From contig JANCYW010000010.1 in assembly GCA_026184775.1 (NCBI GenBank), forward strand, positions 62,001 through 126,000: 64,000 nucleotides of DNA, given 5' to 3'. The translations under genes and the position numbers were made by a program. This DNA is from Cyanidium caldarium. Taxonomy: Eukaryota; Rhodophyta; Bangiophyceae; Cyanidiales; Cyanidiaceae. Of this stretch, positions 43,544 through 52,565 are shown in pieces (the stretch's first letter is position 1; each line of letters starts with the position of its first letter). Below the pieces are notes generated by a model. It had not been told where the DNA came from. It ran no database searches and saw only the letters and a list, made by a program, of their open reading frames with translations.

Positions 43544-45712
43544 ATGAACGGCACCGCCGAGGCCGGTGCGAGCGCCAGCTCACCTCCGTCGCTGCGTGCG
43601 GCGGCCGAAGAGGTGAACTTTGTGTTTCTGGAGGGTGTCGATGTGCCGGCGGCGGTCTCGACGGGGGCGTCGTCGTCGTCGCCGACCGCTCGGCAAGCCC
43701 CCGCCGACGGCGCCTTCTCCAGTTGGACGAACGTGTTGCTGCGGCGGTCCGACGAGTCGCACACCTGGCGACACCGACTGGCGCACGCCCTGCGACACTT
43801 GGGCATACCGCAGCCAGTGCCGTACTTGACGCGGTTGGTGAGCTTCTTGACGCTGCTGGGCGTGGTGGCCGCGCTGTTCATCTTTCTGATCGATCTCGCG
43901 GTGCACGGCATCGAGGCCGCGCGCAACCAGTTGCGGCAGCTGGTGCACCCGGCGCTCGGTTTCGGACTGTACCTGCTGTCGGCGGTGGCGCTGTGTTTGC
44001 TGTCGACGTTTTGGTGTGCGACGCTGAGCAAGGAGGCCGAGGGCTCCGGCCTGCCGCAGATGAAATCCATCTTGTCGGGATTTTACGACCGCATGAAAGA
44101 CGCGCTCAAAGTGCGCGTGCTGTTTGCCAAGGCGCTCGGGCTGATATGCGCCATCGGCGGCGGGCTGCCGGTGGGCTGGGAAGGGCCCAACGTGCACATC
44201 TCCTGCATCATTGCCCACCAGCTGTACCGCATTCCCTTTTTCCGGGAGCTGAAACGCGACCGCTCACTGCGGCTGCAGACGCTGGCGGCGGCGTGTGCTG
44301 TCGGTCTGGCGTCATCGTTCGGTGCGCCGGTGGGTGGTGTGCTCTATTCCATCGAGACCATGGCCTCGTTCTACCTGGTGCAGTCGTTCTGGAAAGGCGT
44401 GATGTGCGCGCTCGCCGGCGCCATGATCTACGACCTGCTGTACACCACCCCGCTGGTGGAGGCGTTCGAGGGCACCACGTTTGATCCGCAAGACGTGGGC
44501 CGCGTGCAGATCTTTCTGTACGCGGCGCTGGGAGTGTTGATGGGCTTGCTCGGCGCGCTGTTCATCTGCTGCGTGCGCGGCATCTACGAGATGCGCATGC
44601 GGCGCTATCCGGGCACCAATCGCTACTTTCTGGTGGGCGCCGTGGCCACCGTCTCCGCGCTGGTGCAGTATCCGGTGCGGCTGTTTGCGCTGGACCCGCG
44701 CGCCGCTATCAACGATCTGTTTCGCGCGGTGCCGCTCAAGATGACGGACAACTTTGGCTGGATCGAACTGGTCTCGCTGCCTATCGTCAAATTCCTGCTG
44801 GTGGCGGTGTCGCTCGGCCTGCCGCTGCCGGCCGGTATCTTCATCCCGTCGTTCCTGATCGGCGCCGGCTGCGGCCGCCTGTTCGGAGAGGTGCTGCGGT
44901 TGGTGTTCGGTGCGGCGGTCGTGCCCGGCACCTACGCGGTGGTGGGTGCCGCCGCTTTCACCGCCGGAGTGACGCGCGCTCTGTCGTGCTCGGTGATCAT
45001 CTTCGAGGTGACCGGTCAGTTGCGACACATGGTGCCGGTGTTGGTGGCGGTGCTGCTGGCGGTGATCGTGGGCAACGCCTTCAATCGATCGCTGTACGAC
45101 ACGCTGGTGTTGATGAAACAGCTGCCGTACATGCCCATTCTGCGGCGCGACCGTCGCCCGGATATGACCGTGGAGGAGGTGATGCGCCGCATCGACTCGA
45201 CGCCGTGCCTGTTTCCGGATCTGGGCGCGGCCGACGTGCAGCGCCTGTTGGAAAAGTTTCCGGATCAGCCGATGCTGCCAGTTACGGATCGCAGCGGGGT
45301 GTTGTTGGGCGCCGTGTCGCGACGGGTGTTGGTCGCCCGCTGTCAGGAGGCGCGAGACGGTAGAAGCAACGGAACGGACGAGGTGGCTTTCACCATGCTG
45401 GACGCGTCGGAAGGCGATGAGGACATCGACGGCGCGATGGAAGAGGCACGTGTCGGCGCTCCGTCCAGTGCGCCGTTGGCAGACCTCACCTACCGAAAAC
45501 AACAGCAACAGGGCGGGCGCCGCAGCGAGGGCGTCGTGCTGCCATGCGATGTCTCCCCGCTGCAGGTGGCCGACTACACTTTGTTGCGGCAGCTGCATTT
45601 CATGTTCGTGATGCTGATGCCGCATGCTGCCTATGTGACCAAGCAGGGCCGCCTGGTGGGCATTGTGCAGCGCGAGGACTTGGTGCAGTGCGGTGCGGTG
45701 CCGGAATCGTAA
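43544..45712 (+). CDS. CLC-type chloride channel/transporter
   Basis: Anion channel or Cl-/H+ exchanger of 722 aa with the eukaryotic plan: cytosolic N-terminus (~110 residues), helical membrane domain (~115-540), and two CBS domains. Signature motifs are EGSGLPQMKSILSGF (selectivity, GSGxP), GGGLPVGWEGPNVHISC (gating Glu in GxEGP) and FGAPVGGVLYSIETMASFY. A later segment LGLPLPAGIFIPSFLIGAGC holds the GxFxP motif. CBS1 is MTVEEVMRRIDSTPCLFPDL and onward; CBS2 covers VSPLQVADYTLLRQLHFMF to GRLVGIVQREDL. The sequence resembles the structurally known C. merolae CLC. In the stretch before FGAPVGG (DRSLRLQTLAAACAVGLASS) I see no obvious proton glutamate, as reported for that protein, where a Thr occupies the site. 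Location, plasma membrane or endomembrane, is unknown. Confidence 0.92.
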   Translation: MNGTAEAGASASSPPSLRAAAEEVNFVFLEGVDVPAAVSTGASSSSPTARQAPADGAFSSWTNVLLRRSDESHTWRHRLAHALRHLGIPQPVPYLTRLVSFLTLLGVVAALFIFLIDLAVHGIEAARNQLRQLVHPALGFGLYLLSAVALCLLSTFWCATLSKEAEGSGLPQMKSILSGFYDRMKDALKVRVLFAKALGLICAIGGGLPVGWEGPNVHISCIIAHQLYRIPFFRELKRDRSLRLQTLAAACAVGLASSFGAPVGGVLYSIETMASFYLVQSFWKGVMCALAGAMIYDLLYTTPLVEAFEGTTFDPQDVGRVQIFLYAALGVLMGLLGALFICCVRGIYEMRMRRYPGTNRYFLVGAVATVSALVQYPVRLFALDPRAAINDLFRAVPLKMTDNFGWIELVSLPIVKFLLVAVSLGLPLPAGIFIPSFLIGAGCGRLFGEVLRLVFGAAVVPGTYAVVGAAAFTAGVTRALSCSVIIFEVTGQLRHMVPVLVAVLLAVIVGNAFNRSLYDTLVLMKQLPYMPILRRDRRPDMTVEEVMRRIDSTPCLFPDLGAADVQRLLEKFPDQPMLPVTDRSGVLLGAVSRRVLVARCQEARDGRSNGTDEVAFTMLDASEGDEDIDGAMEEARVGAPSSAPLADLTYRKQQQQGGRRSEGVVLPCDVSPLQVADYTLLRQLHFMFVMLMPHAAYVTKQGRLVGIVQREDLVQCGAVPES

Positions 45713-45748
45713 ACTTCGCAGGCAATGCGTTGGTGCACGCGTGGTCGG

Positions 45749-46819
45749 TCAGTCGAGTTGCTGCTCTTGGCGGTCTCGATGCCCGCGCCACCACAAAGCC
45801 TCCTGGCCGCCGGCTACCGGCGTGCACTGCACACTGCCGTCGTCCTCGCATTCCCACACCGACAGCGGTGATGGCAATAGGGACGGTGAGCGCAGACGTG
45901 ACTGTACCGCTGGCGGCAACCGATGGGTGGGTCGCGCGACCGACCCGGAAATACCACCCGCCGCCGTATAATGCACGCCCGGCTCCCGGTGGTTCACCAC
46001 CAGGGTGGTATCGCCCAGCGCCAGAAATACGTGGCCGTACTCGAAGGCGAAACGACGGAGCCAGGGCGACCACACGTCGCGCTCCTCGCGCAACCATCGG
46101 TTAAAAGTGCGGTCATGTCCGGGCAAGAAGGGCCGAAAGTCCGGCGCGAGCTGACGGCGACGCGCCACCCACTCGGTAAAGTTACGAAAGTAGGCGGTGC
46201 GAAACACCGGCGCCCAGCTGGAGGTGAAATGCACGGCGGCGCCGGTTGGTACCTCCGGCAGGCGCTGCAGCACCATGCCGGGCAGGTCGGGCGGCGACCG
46301 GCACAGCAATCCGTGCCGAATGGCAGCGTAGGCAGGCACGCCCAGTTCGATGTCATCCTCCAGGAACCACACGTAGTCAGTGTTCAAGAATGACGGCAGG
46401 CCGTGCAGCCACGACTCGCAGATGCCGTGATGTCGCTCCCGCCGCTCCACCGTCTTGGGGCCGTGGCGCCAGGGCCACCGCTGTGCCACGCGCCAGGCAT
46501 CATCGCGGTCGCTGTGATCCACCCAGATGTGCAGCGGTACGGTGTCGTCGCCGAAGCGGACTGCATCCAGAGACCGCAGCAGTCGTTGCAGCGACGCCGG
46601 GCGCTGATAGGCGAACACGACCACGCCCAGCGTGGCCGGGTGGGCGCACGGCGGCAGCGTTTGGTAGTAACAGAGACAGCAGAGGGAGAGGAGCGACAGA
46701 AGTAGGATGGGCACCGCGAGGAGCTGTGTGAGGAAGCGGCGTTGGAGACGGGTCAACACGGAGCGCTTGCGAGGGGGAATGTCCGCCGGTCCGTGGAAGA
46801 GCGCCGTAGAAGATCTCAT
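45749..46819 (-). CDS. Type II membrane GT-A glycosyltransferase
   Basis: Predicted Golgi glycosyltransferase, 356 aa from the ATG at 46819. A short cytosolic tail with RKRSVLTRLQRR precedes a signal anchor FLTQLLAVPILLLSLLSLCC (~residues 30-52). The lumenal domain has a GT-A fold pattern: LGVVVFAYQRPASLQRLLRS, then TVPLHIWVDHSD, and KTVERRERHHGICESWLHG. The likely metal-binding DxD-type site is YVWFLEDDIELGVPAYA. HFTSSWAPVFRTAYFRNFTE and PGHDRTFNRWL follow. The EDDIE motif and the R-P-x-x-L-x-R-L-L start resemble GnT-I-like and related uncharacterised plant and protist enzymes. Donor and acceptor are unknown. It is convergent with CLC, 36 bp apart. Confidence 0.7.
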   Translation of the reverse strand: MRSSTALFHGPADIPPRKRSVLTRLQRRFLTQLLAVPILLLSLLSLCCLCYYQTLPPCAHPATLGVVVFAYQRPASLQRLLRSLDAVRFGDDTVPLHIWVDHSDRDDAWRVAQRWPWRHGPKTVERRERHHGICESWLHGLPSFLNTDYVWFLEDDIELGVPAYAAIRHGLLCRSPPDLPGMVLQRLPEVPTGAAVHFTSSWAPVFRTAYFRNFTEWVARRRQLAPDFRPFLPGHDRTFNRWLREERDVWSPWLRRFAFEYGHVFLALGDTTLVVNHREPGVHYTAAGGISGSVARPTHRLPPAVQSRLRSPSLLPSPLSVWECEDDGSVQCTPVAGGQEALWWRGHRDRQEQQLD

Positions 46820-47226
46820 CGCTAGTGACACCGGGATCGGATAAGTGTGGTAGCGAAAAAGTCCCGGCAGGCTCTTCGCTCCTCCCGACACGTTGTCATC
46901 GGCGTCGAGTTGCCCACCGACGACCCGCTGCACTTTGAAACACCGACGCATCGGACGCAACCATCGATCGCCCCGGAGTTTGGACGCTCAGACCGCTGCG
47001 TCCCGACGTCTGCAGTTCCCGTGGTGATCGACGGGCAACTCGGTGGGCGTGGGAACGACGCCTTTACTTGTGACGTGTTGCACTGATCACAGAGAGCAAT
47101 TTCTGGGGTTACAGGCACGTCCAGGCGCTCACGCGAACGCGACGCCAGCGTACAAGGTGCTGGTCAGCGCCTTCCCATCTCCCGTCGCGATCTTTCCTGC
47201 CTTCTCATTCTCTCACCGCCTCGATC
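46820..47226. other. Divergent promoter region
   Basis: About 400 bp between the glycosyltransferase and aldo-keto reductase starts. The last ~60 bases before the ATG at 47227 are pyrimidine-rich (for example TTTCCTGCCTTCTCATTCTC), a possible initiator or 5' leader. No gene was recognised. Confidence 0.5.
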
Positions 47227-48234
47227 ATGCTATATGAACGGCTGGGATCGAGCGAGCTATCGATAAGCAAGCTGTCGCTAGGCACTTGGGTGACCTTTGG
47301 GTACCAGCTGGACGTGGAAGCGGCGTACCCGATCTTCAAGCGCGCGTACGAGCTGGGCATCAACTTCTTCGATTGCGCGGAGACGTACGCTCAGGGCAAG
47401 GCGGAGCAGTTGTTAGGGCAAGTGTTTCGGAAAGGGGAGGCAGAGGGTATTTGGAGCCGCGAGGACCTCATCCTGTCGACGAAGATATTCTTCGGCAGCA
47501 CCGCCAAACCGAGCCGCACCGCGCAGGGTCTGTCGCGCAAGCACATCGTGGAGGGCACGCGGGCGTCGTTGCGGCGCCTTGGGCTGGAGCACGTCGACCT
47601 GTTGTATGCGCATCGGCCAGACCCAGCCACGCCCATCGAGGAGACGGTGCGTGCTTTCGGGCACTGCGTCGAGCAAGGTATGGCCCACTACTGGGGCACC
47701 AGCGAGTGGGAGGCGGCGCAGATCGCCGAAGCGTGTCGCATCGCCGACCGACTGGGACTGCCGCGCCCGACCATGGAACAGCCGCAGTACAATATGTTCC
47801 ACCGCAAACCCGTTGAACAAGAGTATGCGCCCTTCTTTACCGGAGCGGACGGGTGGAGGCTAGGTCTGACCACCTGGAGCCCGCTCTACTCCGGTGTGCT
47901 GAGCGGCAAGTACTCCGGCGGTCGCGTTCCCGAGGACTCACGTCTGTCCATCGAGCGCTACAGCTTTCTGAAGGAGCGGGCATTTGCGGACAGCGGTCGC
48001 GTCCTCGACGCGGTGGACCGACTCACACCGATTGCCGAGCAGCTGGGATGCTCGCTGTCGCAGCTGGCCATCGCGTGGTGCGCGGCCAATCCGAACGTGT
48101 CTTCGGTGATTTTGGGCGCCTCCAAGATGAAGCAGCTGGAGGAGAACGTGCACGCCCTGGAGGTGGTGCCGAAACTCTCCGCCGAGGTGCGTCGACGCAT
48201 CGACCAGGTGATCACACCCGAACTGCAGCAATGA
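47227..48234 (+). CDS. Aldo-keto reductase, Kv-channel beta-subunit type
   Basis: NADPH-dependent oxidoreductase of the AKR6 family (animal Kv-beta, plant KAB1), 335 aa, full length. It begins MLYERLGSSELSISKLSLGT, the family start. The catalytic tetrad is visible: Asp and Tyr in NFFDCAETYAQGKAE, Lys in LILSTKIFFG, and His in DLLYAHRPDP. The NADPH-binding C-terminal part contains WSPLYSGVLSGKYSGG and SSVILGASKMKQLEENVHAL. The WGTSEWEAAQI and EQPQYNMFHRK motifs match Kv-beta proteins. Plant and animal homologues may associate with K+ channels; no channel is seen in this window. It is soluble and cytosolic by sequence. Confidence 0.9.
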   Translation: MLYERLGSSELSISKLSLGTWVTFGYQLDVEAAYPIFKRAYELGINFFDCAETYAQGKAEQLLGQVFRKGEAEGIWSREDLILSTKIFFGSTAKPSRTAQGLSRKHIVEGTRASLRRLGLEHVDLLYAHRPDPATPIEETVRAFGHCVEQGMAHYWGTSEWEAAQIAEACRIADRLGLPRPTMEQPQYNMFHRKPVEQEYAPFFTGADGWRLGLTTWSPLYSGVLSGKYSGGRVPEDSRLSIERYSFLKERAFADSGRVLDAVDRLTPIAEQLGCSLSQLAIAWCAANPNVSSVILGASKMKQLEENVHALEVVPKLSAEVRRRIDQVITPELQQ

Positions 48235-48688
48235 GAGAGGGACGGCAGTTGCTTGCGCGAGGAATGGCTCACATGGGCGGCTTGGTGGGCAGATGGACCG
48301 CGTTGGGTCGCACCGTTATGTGCAGGATACGGAGAGAGAGCGTGGTGAGCATCGGACCGGTTGTAAAGACGGCGACCGAGGAATGCGACGTCTTCGGCAA
48401 CGCCCCTGTCAGAGCACGGCAACGACACTCCAGCACAAGTTGGTCATAGTGGAGAGTGGCCGGAGACGTATCGCATCCCTGCGACGTGCCTCAACACGCA
48501 CGGCATCTCTTGGCATTCTTCCGTCTGACCCACGACCTGCGCGCCCGCTCGGGTTGCGACCAACCTGTCGGCCGACTCCGAAGGATCGGCCTCGGCGACA
48601 CACACGGGCAGCAATTCGGGCAAACGGCCGTGCTTGCTAGTCGGTGGACGTGAGGTTGAGCAGGACACTAGGGCAGAAGAGCGGGTGG
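48235..48688. other. Intergenic region, no gene recognised
   Basis: About 450 bp between the aldo-keto reductase and TrmB genes, both plus strand. No repeat, RNA gene or convincing small ORF was seen. Confidence 0.5.
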
Positions 48689-49567
48689 ATGCGGCTGCTG
48701 GTGCCGTTTTGGAGCGGCGCCGGGGTGTGCGCTCGGGTCGGCGGTGGGCGCGCACACGCACTCTGGAGGACGACGACGACGACGACGACCGGTGCCCAGA
48801 CAAATTCTATGGCGCGTCCAGCCGCCATCGCGATTCGGGCGTGTCCGGTGTCGTCTACCGCCGCCGATTGGATTGCGGCGTCGCCACCGCCGGAAGACGT
48901 CGATCCGGAGAGCGGCAAGCGGTTGTCGTCTAGCATTGAGCGGCCACGCATACGGCAACACGTCAATCCACTCTCTCGAAGGTTTCAGACTCCAGTGCCC
49001 ATCGCACCCAATTGGCCGGAGCTGGCGTACGAGCGGCCGCAGGCGCCGCTGTTGGTGGACGTCGGGGCGGCGCATGGCGCGTTCCTGTTGCGCATGGCGC
49101 AGCTGGCGCCGGACATGAACTTTCTGGGGCTGGAAATCCGAGCGCCGCTGGTGGAGTTTGCCGCAGCGCGCGCCCAACGACTTGGCTTATCTGGACGACT
49201 GCACTACATCGCCTGCAATGCCAACGTGCAGCTGGAGGAGATCCTATCGTGCTACCGGTCGGGACCGATCGTGAGCCTGTGCATCCACTTTCCCGACCCG
49301 TACTTTAAGAAGCGACAGCACAAGCGACGCATCGTGCAGCCGGAACTGGTGGCCGCCATCGCCCGGTGCTTGCGCAGCGGTGGCGAGTTGTTCGTGCAGA
49401 GCGATGTGGCGGAGGCGGCGCAACATCTCACCGAAGTCATCGAGGCCAGTGGCGAATTCGTCGGCGGCGCCGTGGACTGCAGTGCCTACCCGGTGCCCAC
49501 CGAGCGAGAAGTGGCCAGCGCCGCCATGGGCAGACCAGTATACCGGGCGCTTTACCGACGCAAGTGA
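48689..49567 (+). CDS. trmB: tRNA (guanine46-N7)-methyltransferase, TrmB type, probably organellar
   Basis: Makes m7G46 in the tRNA variable loop. The product is 292 aa from the ATG at 48689; an ATG at 48809 would give 252 aa. The N-terminal ~80 residues are basic with a Thr7 run from an (ACG)n tract at ~48768-48790, resembling a transit sequence, and are absent from bacterial TrmB. The catalytic domain reads PLLVDVGAAHGAFLLRMAQL, then MNFLGLEIRAPLVEFAAARA (SAM binding), and VSLCIHFPDPYFKKRQHKRR, the FPDPW-K-x-x-H-x-KRR motif. ELFVQSDVAEAAQHLTEVIE and VPTEREVASAAMGRPVYR complete the fold. It resembles the bacterial/cyanobacterial type rather than eukaryotic METTL1, so plastid or mitochondrial action is likely. 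Confidence 0.9.
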   Translation: MRLLVPFWSGAGVCARVGGGRAHALWRTTTTTTTGAQTNSMARPAAIAIRACPVSSTAADWIAASPPPEDVDPESGKRLSSSIERPRIRQHVNPLSRRFQTPVPIAPNWPELAYERPQAPLLVDVGAAHGAFLLRMAQLAPDMNFLGLEIRAPLVEFAAARAQRLGLSGRLHYIACNANVQLEEILSCYRSGPIVSLCIHFPDPYFKKRQHKRRIVQPELVAAIARCLRSGGELFVQSDVAEAAQHLTEVIEASGEFVGGAVDCSAYPVPTEREVASAAMGRPVYRALYRRK

Positions 49568-50043
49568 GGCGGTAGAGACGGGAGGTGTGGACGTGATATG
49601 CGCAAGCGTAAAGTGCCGACGAGGATGAATGCCGGGTGCTCTCTGCGGTTGTCTCCGCCACGAATTGCTTCAGGCGCTCAGACCGGTTGCGCTCGGACAG
49701 CGACCTTGTTGTGGAGCGGTGACGCGGTGCTTGGTGGGCGTTGTCGGAGCGGTCGCCACCGCGCGGCAAGAGATGATCTCCGTAAATTCGTCCCAGACGC
49801 GCACCCTCTGCTGAGACATTGCAGGAGAGCCGCGGTGCGGAAGAGGAACCGATCGTCCCTTGATCCGTACAGCCGCCGCAGTTGCACTCGGTGACGTCGC
49901 CTTCTCGGCCGGCGTCAACCCTCACGCGTCTTCTCCTCTTTTCCGTCCGCAGGCACTGAGGCACAAAGAGTGCGTTGGCCCGTTAGAGACGCCGGGACGC
50001 TCCCCGTCTTGACTTCCCCACCCGCTGTCGCTCACCGCGCCCT
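49568..50043. other. Intergenic region, no gene recognised
   Basis: About 475 bp between TrmB and the flavoprotein, both plus strand. Short overlapping open frames have no recognisable product. No RNA gene was recognised. Confidence 0.5.
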
Positions 50044-51381
50044 ATGTTTTATGACGTGGTGATCGTAGGCGGCGGTGCGGCCGGCTTCTTCGCGGCTATC
50101 GCGTGTGCGGAGCGGGCGCGCTCGTTGAGTTTGCGCGCGCCCCATATCGTCATCCTCGACGCGGGCACGCGCGTCTTGGACAAGGTGCGCATCAGCGGCG
50201 GCGGCCGCTGCAACGTGACGCATGCGCTGTTCGAGCCGCGCGCCTTTGCGTCGCACTATCCGCGCGGCAGTCGGGAGCTGCTGGGGCCGCTGTCGACGTT
50301 CGGGCCGCGACAGACCGTCGAGTGGTTTGAGCGACGCGGGGTGGCGCTGAAGACCGAGGCCGACGGGCGCGTGTTCCCGGTGAGCGACTCCAGCGAGACG
50401 GTCATCGATGCGCTGGTGCGGGCGGCGGTGCAAGAGCACCGGGTGGAGGTGAAGACGAGAGCGCGTGTAGCCTACTTGAATCGCCAGCTGGGCGACGAGC
50501 GCAGCGCGTTTCACGTGGGCGCTAGCGCCGACGATGCGCTGACAGCGGATCGCGTGCTGCTGGCCACCGGCGCCAGCCGCACCGCGTGGCAATGGGCCGC
50601 GCAGCTGGGCGATCATCACATCGTGCCGCCGGTGCCCAGCTTGTTCTCCTTTGTGCTGGATGCGGAATGGAAGCAGTGTTTCGCAGCGCTGGCGGGCGTC
50701 AGCGTGCCCGCGGTGGAACTGCATGTTGCGGTCGCCGGTACGCCGGATGAGCGGGCGCCGCGGGGGAAGCAGCGCCGGCGACCGTTGCGACAGCGTGGTC
50801 CGTTGTTGTTCACCCACAATGGCATCAGCGGGCCGGCGGTGTTGGCCCTGTCGGCGTTTGGAGCGCGCGAATTCGCCGCCTGCAATTATCGCTTCGCGGT
50901 GCAGGTGAATTGGGTACCGGACGAGCCGCAGGTGCTGGAGGCGCTGGAGCAGGCGCGTACCGGCGCCGACCGTCGCAAACTGGTGTCGGCGCACAATCTG
51001 TTCGGTCTGCCGCGTCGCCTGTGGCGCTGTCTGGTGGTGGAGTGCGCTCATCTGGACGCGTCACTGCGGTATGCGGACCTGAGCCATGCGGCTGCGACGG
51101 CGCTGGCAGCGGCGTTGACCGGTCTGCGCGTGCAAGTGCACGGCCGGTCGCCGTTCAAGGAGGAGTTTGTCACCGCCGGCGGCATCGATTTGGCCGACGT
51201 CAACATGAGCACCTGCGAGAGCCGCCGCGTGCGCGGACTGCATTTCGCCGGCGAGGTGTTGAACGTGGACGGCGTGACTGGCGGTTTCAATTTACAAAAC
51301 GCCTGGACCACGGGCTATTGCGCCGGAGTGGCCATGGCGCAGCCGCGGGTGCCGGTTGCGGAGACGGCTCCCTCGCCGTGA
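50044..51381 (+). CDS. YhiN/HI0933-family FAD-dependent flavoprotein
   Basis: Predicted FAD-binding oxidoreductase, 445 aa. The N-terminal Rossmann motif is MFYDVVIVGGGAAGFFAAIA. The family motif LDKVRISGGGRCNVTH (K-x-x-x-SGGGRCN-x-T) is exact. Other matches are FERRGVALKTEADGRVFPVS, LLATGASRTA, LLFTHNGISGPAVLALSAFG and EFVTAGGIDLADVNMST. The C-terminal FAD contact is GLHFAGEVLNVDGVTGGFNL Q. The family is widespread in bacteria and plastid-bearing eukaryotes, but its reaction is not well established. No transit peptide is evident from the ATG at 50044, because the Rossmann fold begins at residue 4. The ending is convergent with the PAP2 gene, 63 bp apart. Confidence 0.9.
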   Translation: MFYDVVIVGGGAAGFFAAIACAERARSLSLRAPHIVILDAGTRVLDKVRISGGGRCNVTHALFEPRAFASHYPRGSRELLGPLSTFGPRQTVEWFERRGVALKTEADGRVFPVSDSSETVIDALVRAAVQEHRVEVKTRARVAYLNRQLGDERSAFHVGASADDALTADRVLLATGASRTAWQWAAQLGDHHIVPPVPSLFSFVLDAEWKQCFAALAGVSVPAVELHVAVAGTPDERAPRGKQRRRPLRQRGPLLFTHNGISGPAVLALSAFGAREFAACNYRFAVQVNWVPDEPQVLEALEQARTGADRRKLVSAHNLFGLPRRLWRCLVVECAHLDASLRYADLSHAAATALAAALTGLRVQVHGRSPFKEEFVTAGGIDLADVNMSTCESRRVRGLHFAGEVLNVDGVTGGFNLQNAWTTGYCAGVAMAQPRVPVAETAPSP

Positions 51382-51444
51382 CCACTGCGGCGGCGACAGT
51401 GACCGACGACGGAGCCCGACAGGATGCGATTTCACCCGGTGGGG

Positions 51445-52137
51445 TCATCCGGTGAATCGCGCGGGTCCATAGGCATCGCGAAGCCGTTCCAGGGGCGCCA
51501 CCACATAGGTTTGCAGCGGCAACGCCTCTCGTGCCATCATCAACGCCAGCGGGCCCAGCAGTGCGGCGGCTAGCACGTCACTGGGGTAATGTCGCCCGAT
51601 GGCCACGCGAGACGCGGCCACCAGTAGCGCCCAGGTGTGCCAGAGTGGTCGCGCCTCCATGGACGCAGGGCGTGGCAGTTCATGGCTCAGCAACACCGCC
51701 AGGGCAAACGCTCGTGTGGCGTGACCGGACGGGAACGAAAACCTCTCCGCCGGCGCAATGTACACGGCGCGTGTGTTATGCGGCGGTCGACGCCGTCGCA
51801 CCACCGCTTTCACCGACAGCTCCAGACACGCCGCCACCAGGCAACCCTCCAGCAGCACGTGCAACGCCAGCGCCGATCCCGTCGCCCAGAAATAGGCCGC
51901 CGAGAGCGGAAACCACAGACCGCCGTCGCCGCTGCTCGACAGCAGTCGCACCGCCCACCACCGCCATCGCGGCGCCGAACCCGTTGCCCAGCGATGCAAC
52001 CGTTGCGCCGCCTGCAAGTCGCACTCCGCCAGCGACAACCGTTTCGGGTGCTGCTTCGACCACGCCCACCACGGCACGAGGCAGAGCGCGCACAGCAGGG
52101 TGGGCAGCACGTACCAGCCGATCCACGTCCACGGCAT
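51445..52137 (-). CDS. PAP2-family membrane phosphatase (PLPP6/PDP1-like)
   Basis: Integral-membrane lipid phosphate phosphatase, 230 aa. The N-terminal span is WIGWYVLPTLLCALCLVPWW. The three PAP2 signatures are present: KAVVRRRRPP (motif 1, KxxxxxxRP), FSFPSGHATRAFALAVLLSH (motif 2, PSGH) and SRVAIGRHYPSDVLAAALLG (motif 3, SRxxxxxHxxxD). The first cytosolic/lumenal helix region RLLSSSGDGGLWFPLSAAYF has the S-x-x-GDG-x-x-W/F pattern of PLPP6 (polyisoprenoid diphosphate phosphatase 1). Topology would be four to six spans. Substrate is probably an isoprenoid or lipid phosphate, located in the ER. The start is the ATG at 52135-52137. Confidence 0.85.
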   Translation of the reverse strand: MPWTWIGWYVLPTLLCALCLVPWWAWSKQHPKRLSLAECDLQAAQRLHRWATGSAPRWRWWAVRLLSSSGDGGLWFPLSAAYFWATGSALALHVLLEGCLVAACLELSVKAVVRRRRPPHNTRAVYIAPAERFSFPSGHATRAFALAVLLSHELPRPASMEARPLWHTWALLVAASRVAIGRHYPSDVLAAALLGPLALMMAREALPLQTYVVAPLERLRDAYGPARFTG

Positions 52138-52565
52138 CGTCTTGTTCGTAATCTCGTCAACGCCTCCTCTTGAACCCGATCCCTGCGACGCCTAAAAGCG
52201 CACCACAATACCCCAGCCGGCACTTCACTGGGCACTCCGCCGCTGCCAAAGGCACGTGCTACCGCCGCCCTCCTCCTGCCGCCTCTAAGCGCGCTCCCCA
52301 CGGTTCCCTTAGACCCGCGACCCGGCTCAAGGGAATGCGTAAGGGACACCGCGTCACCCATCGGGTCTCGCGCGTCCGACAGCGCAGCGCGACATCGGGT
52401 GACCGACGCGGTATCGCGCGTTTCAGTGGCCGCGACTTATGGGCGCGCGGCGTCGTGGTGCCAAGTGGGGGTGCGCGAGAGAATCGGTGTGAACGGTACT
52501 GAAGCAGAGGCGTACAGCGTGTGCAGAACGTGTGCACGACGCCGCGTGGCAGAGGCGTGCTCGTC
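52138..52565. other. Divergent promoter region
   Basis: About 430 bp between the PAP2 and SIN3 starts. No repeat, RNA gene or small ORF stands out. Confidence 0.5.

Noticed and set aside
48235-50043. tRNA genes, including permuted or intron-bearing forms known from Cyanidiophyceae
   Set aside because: No convincing A-box plus B-box pair or cloverleaf was found by eye in this or other gaps. A tRNAscan-SE/SPLITS run would be decisive.
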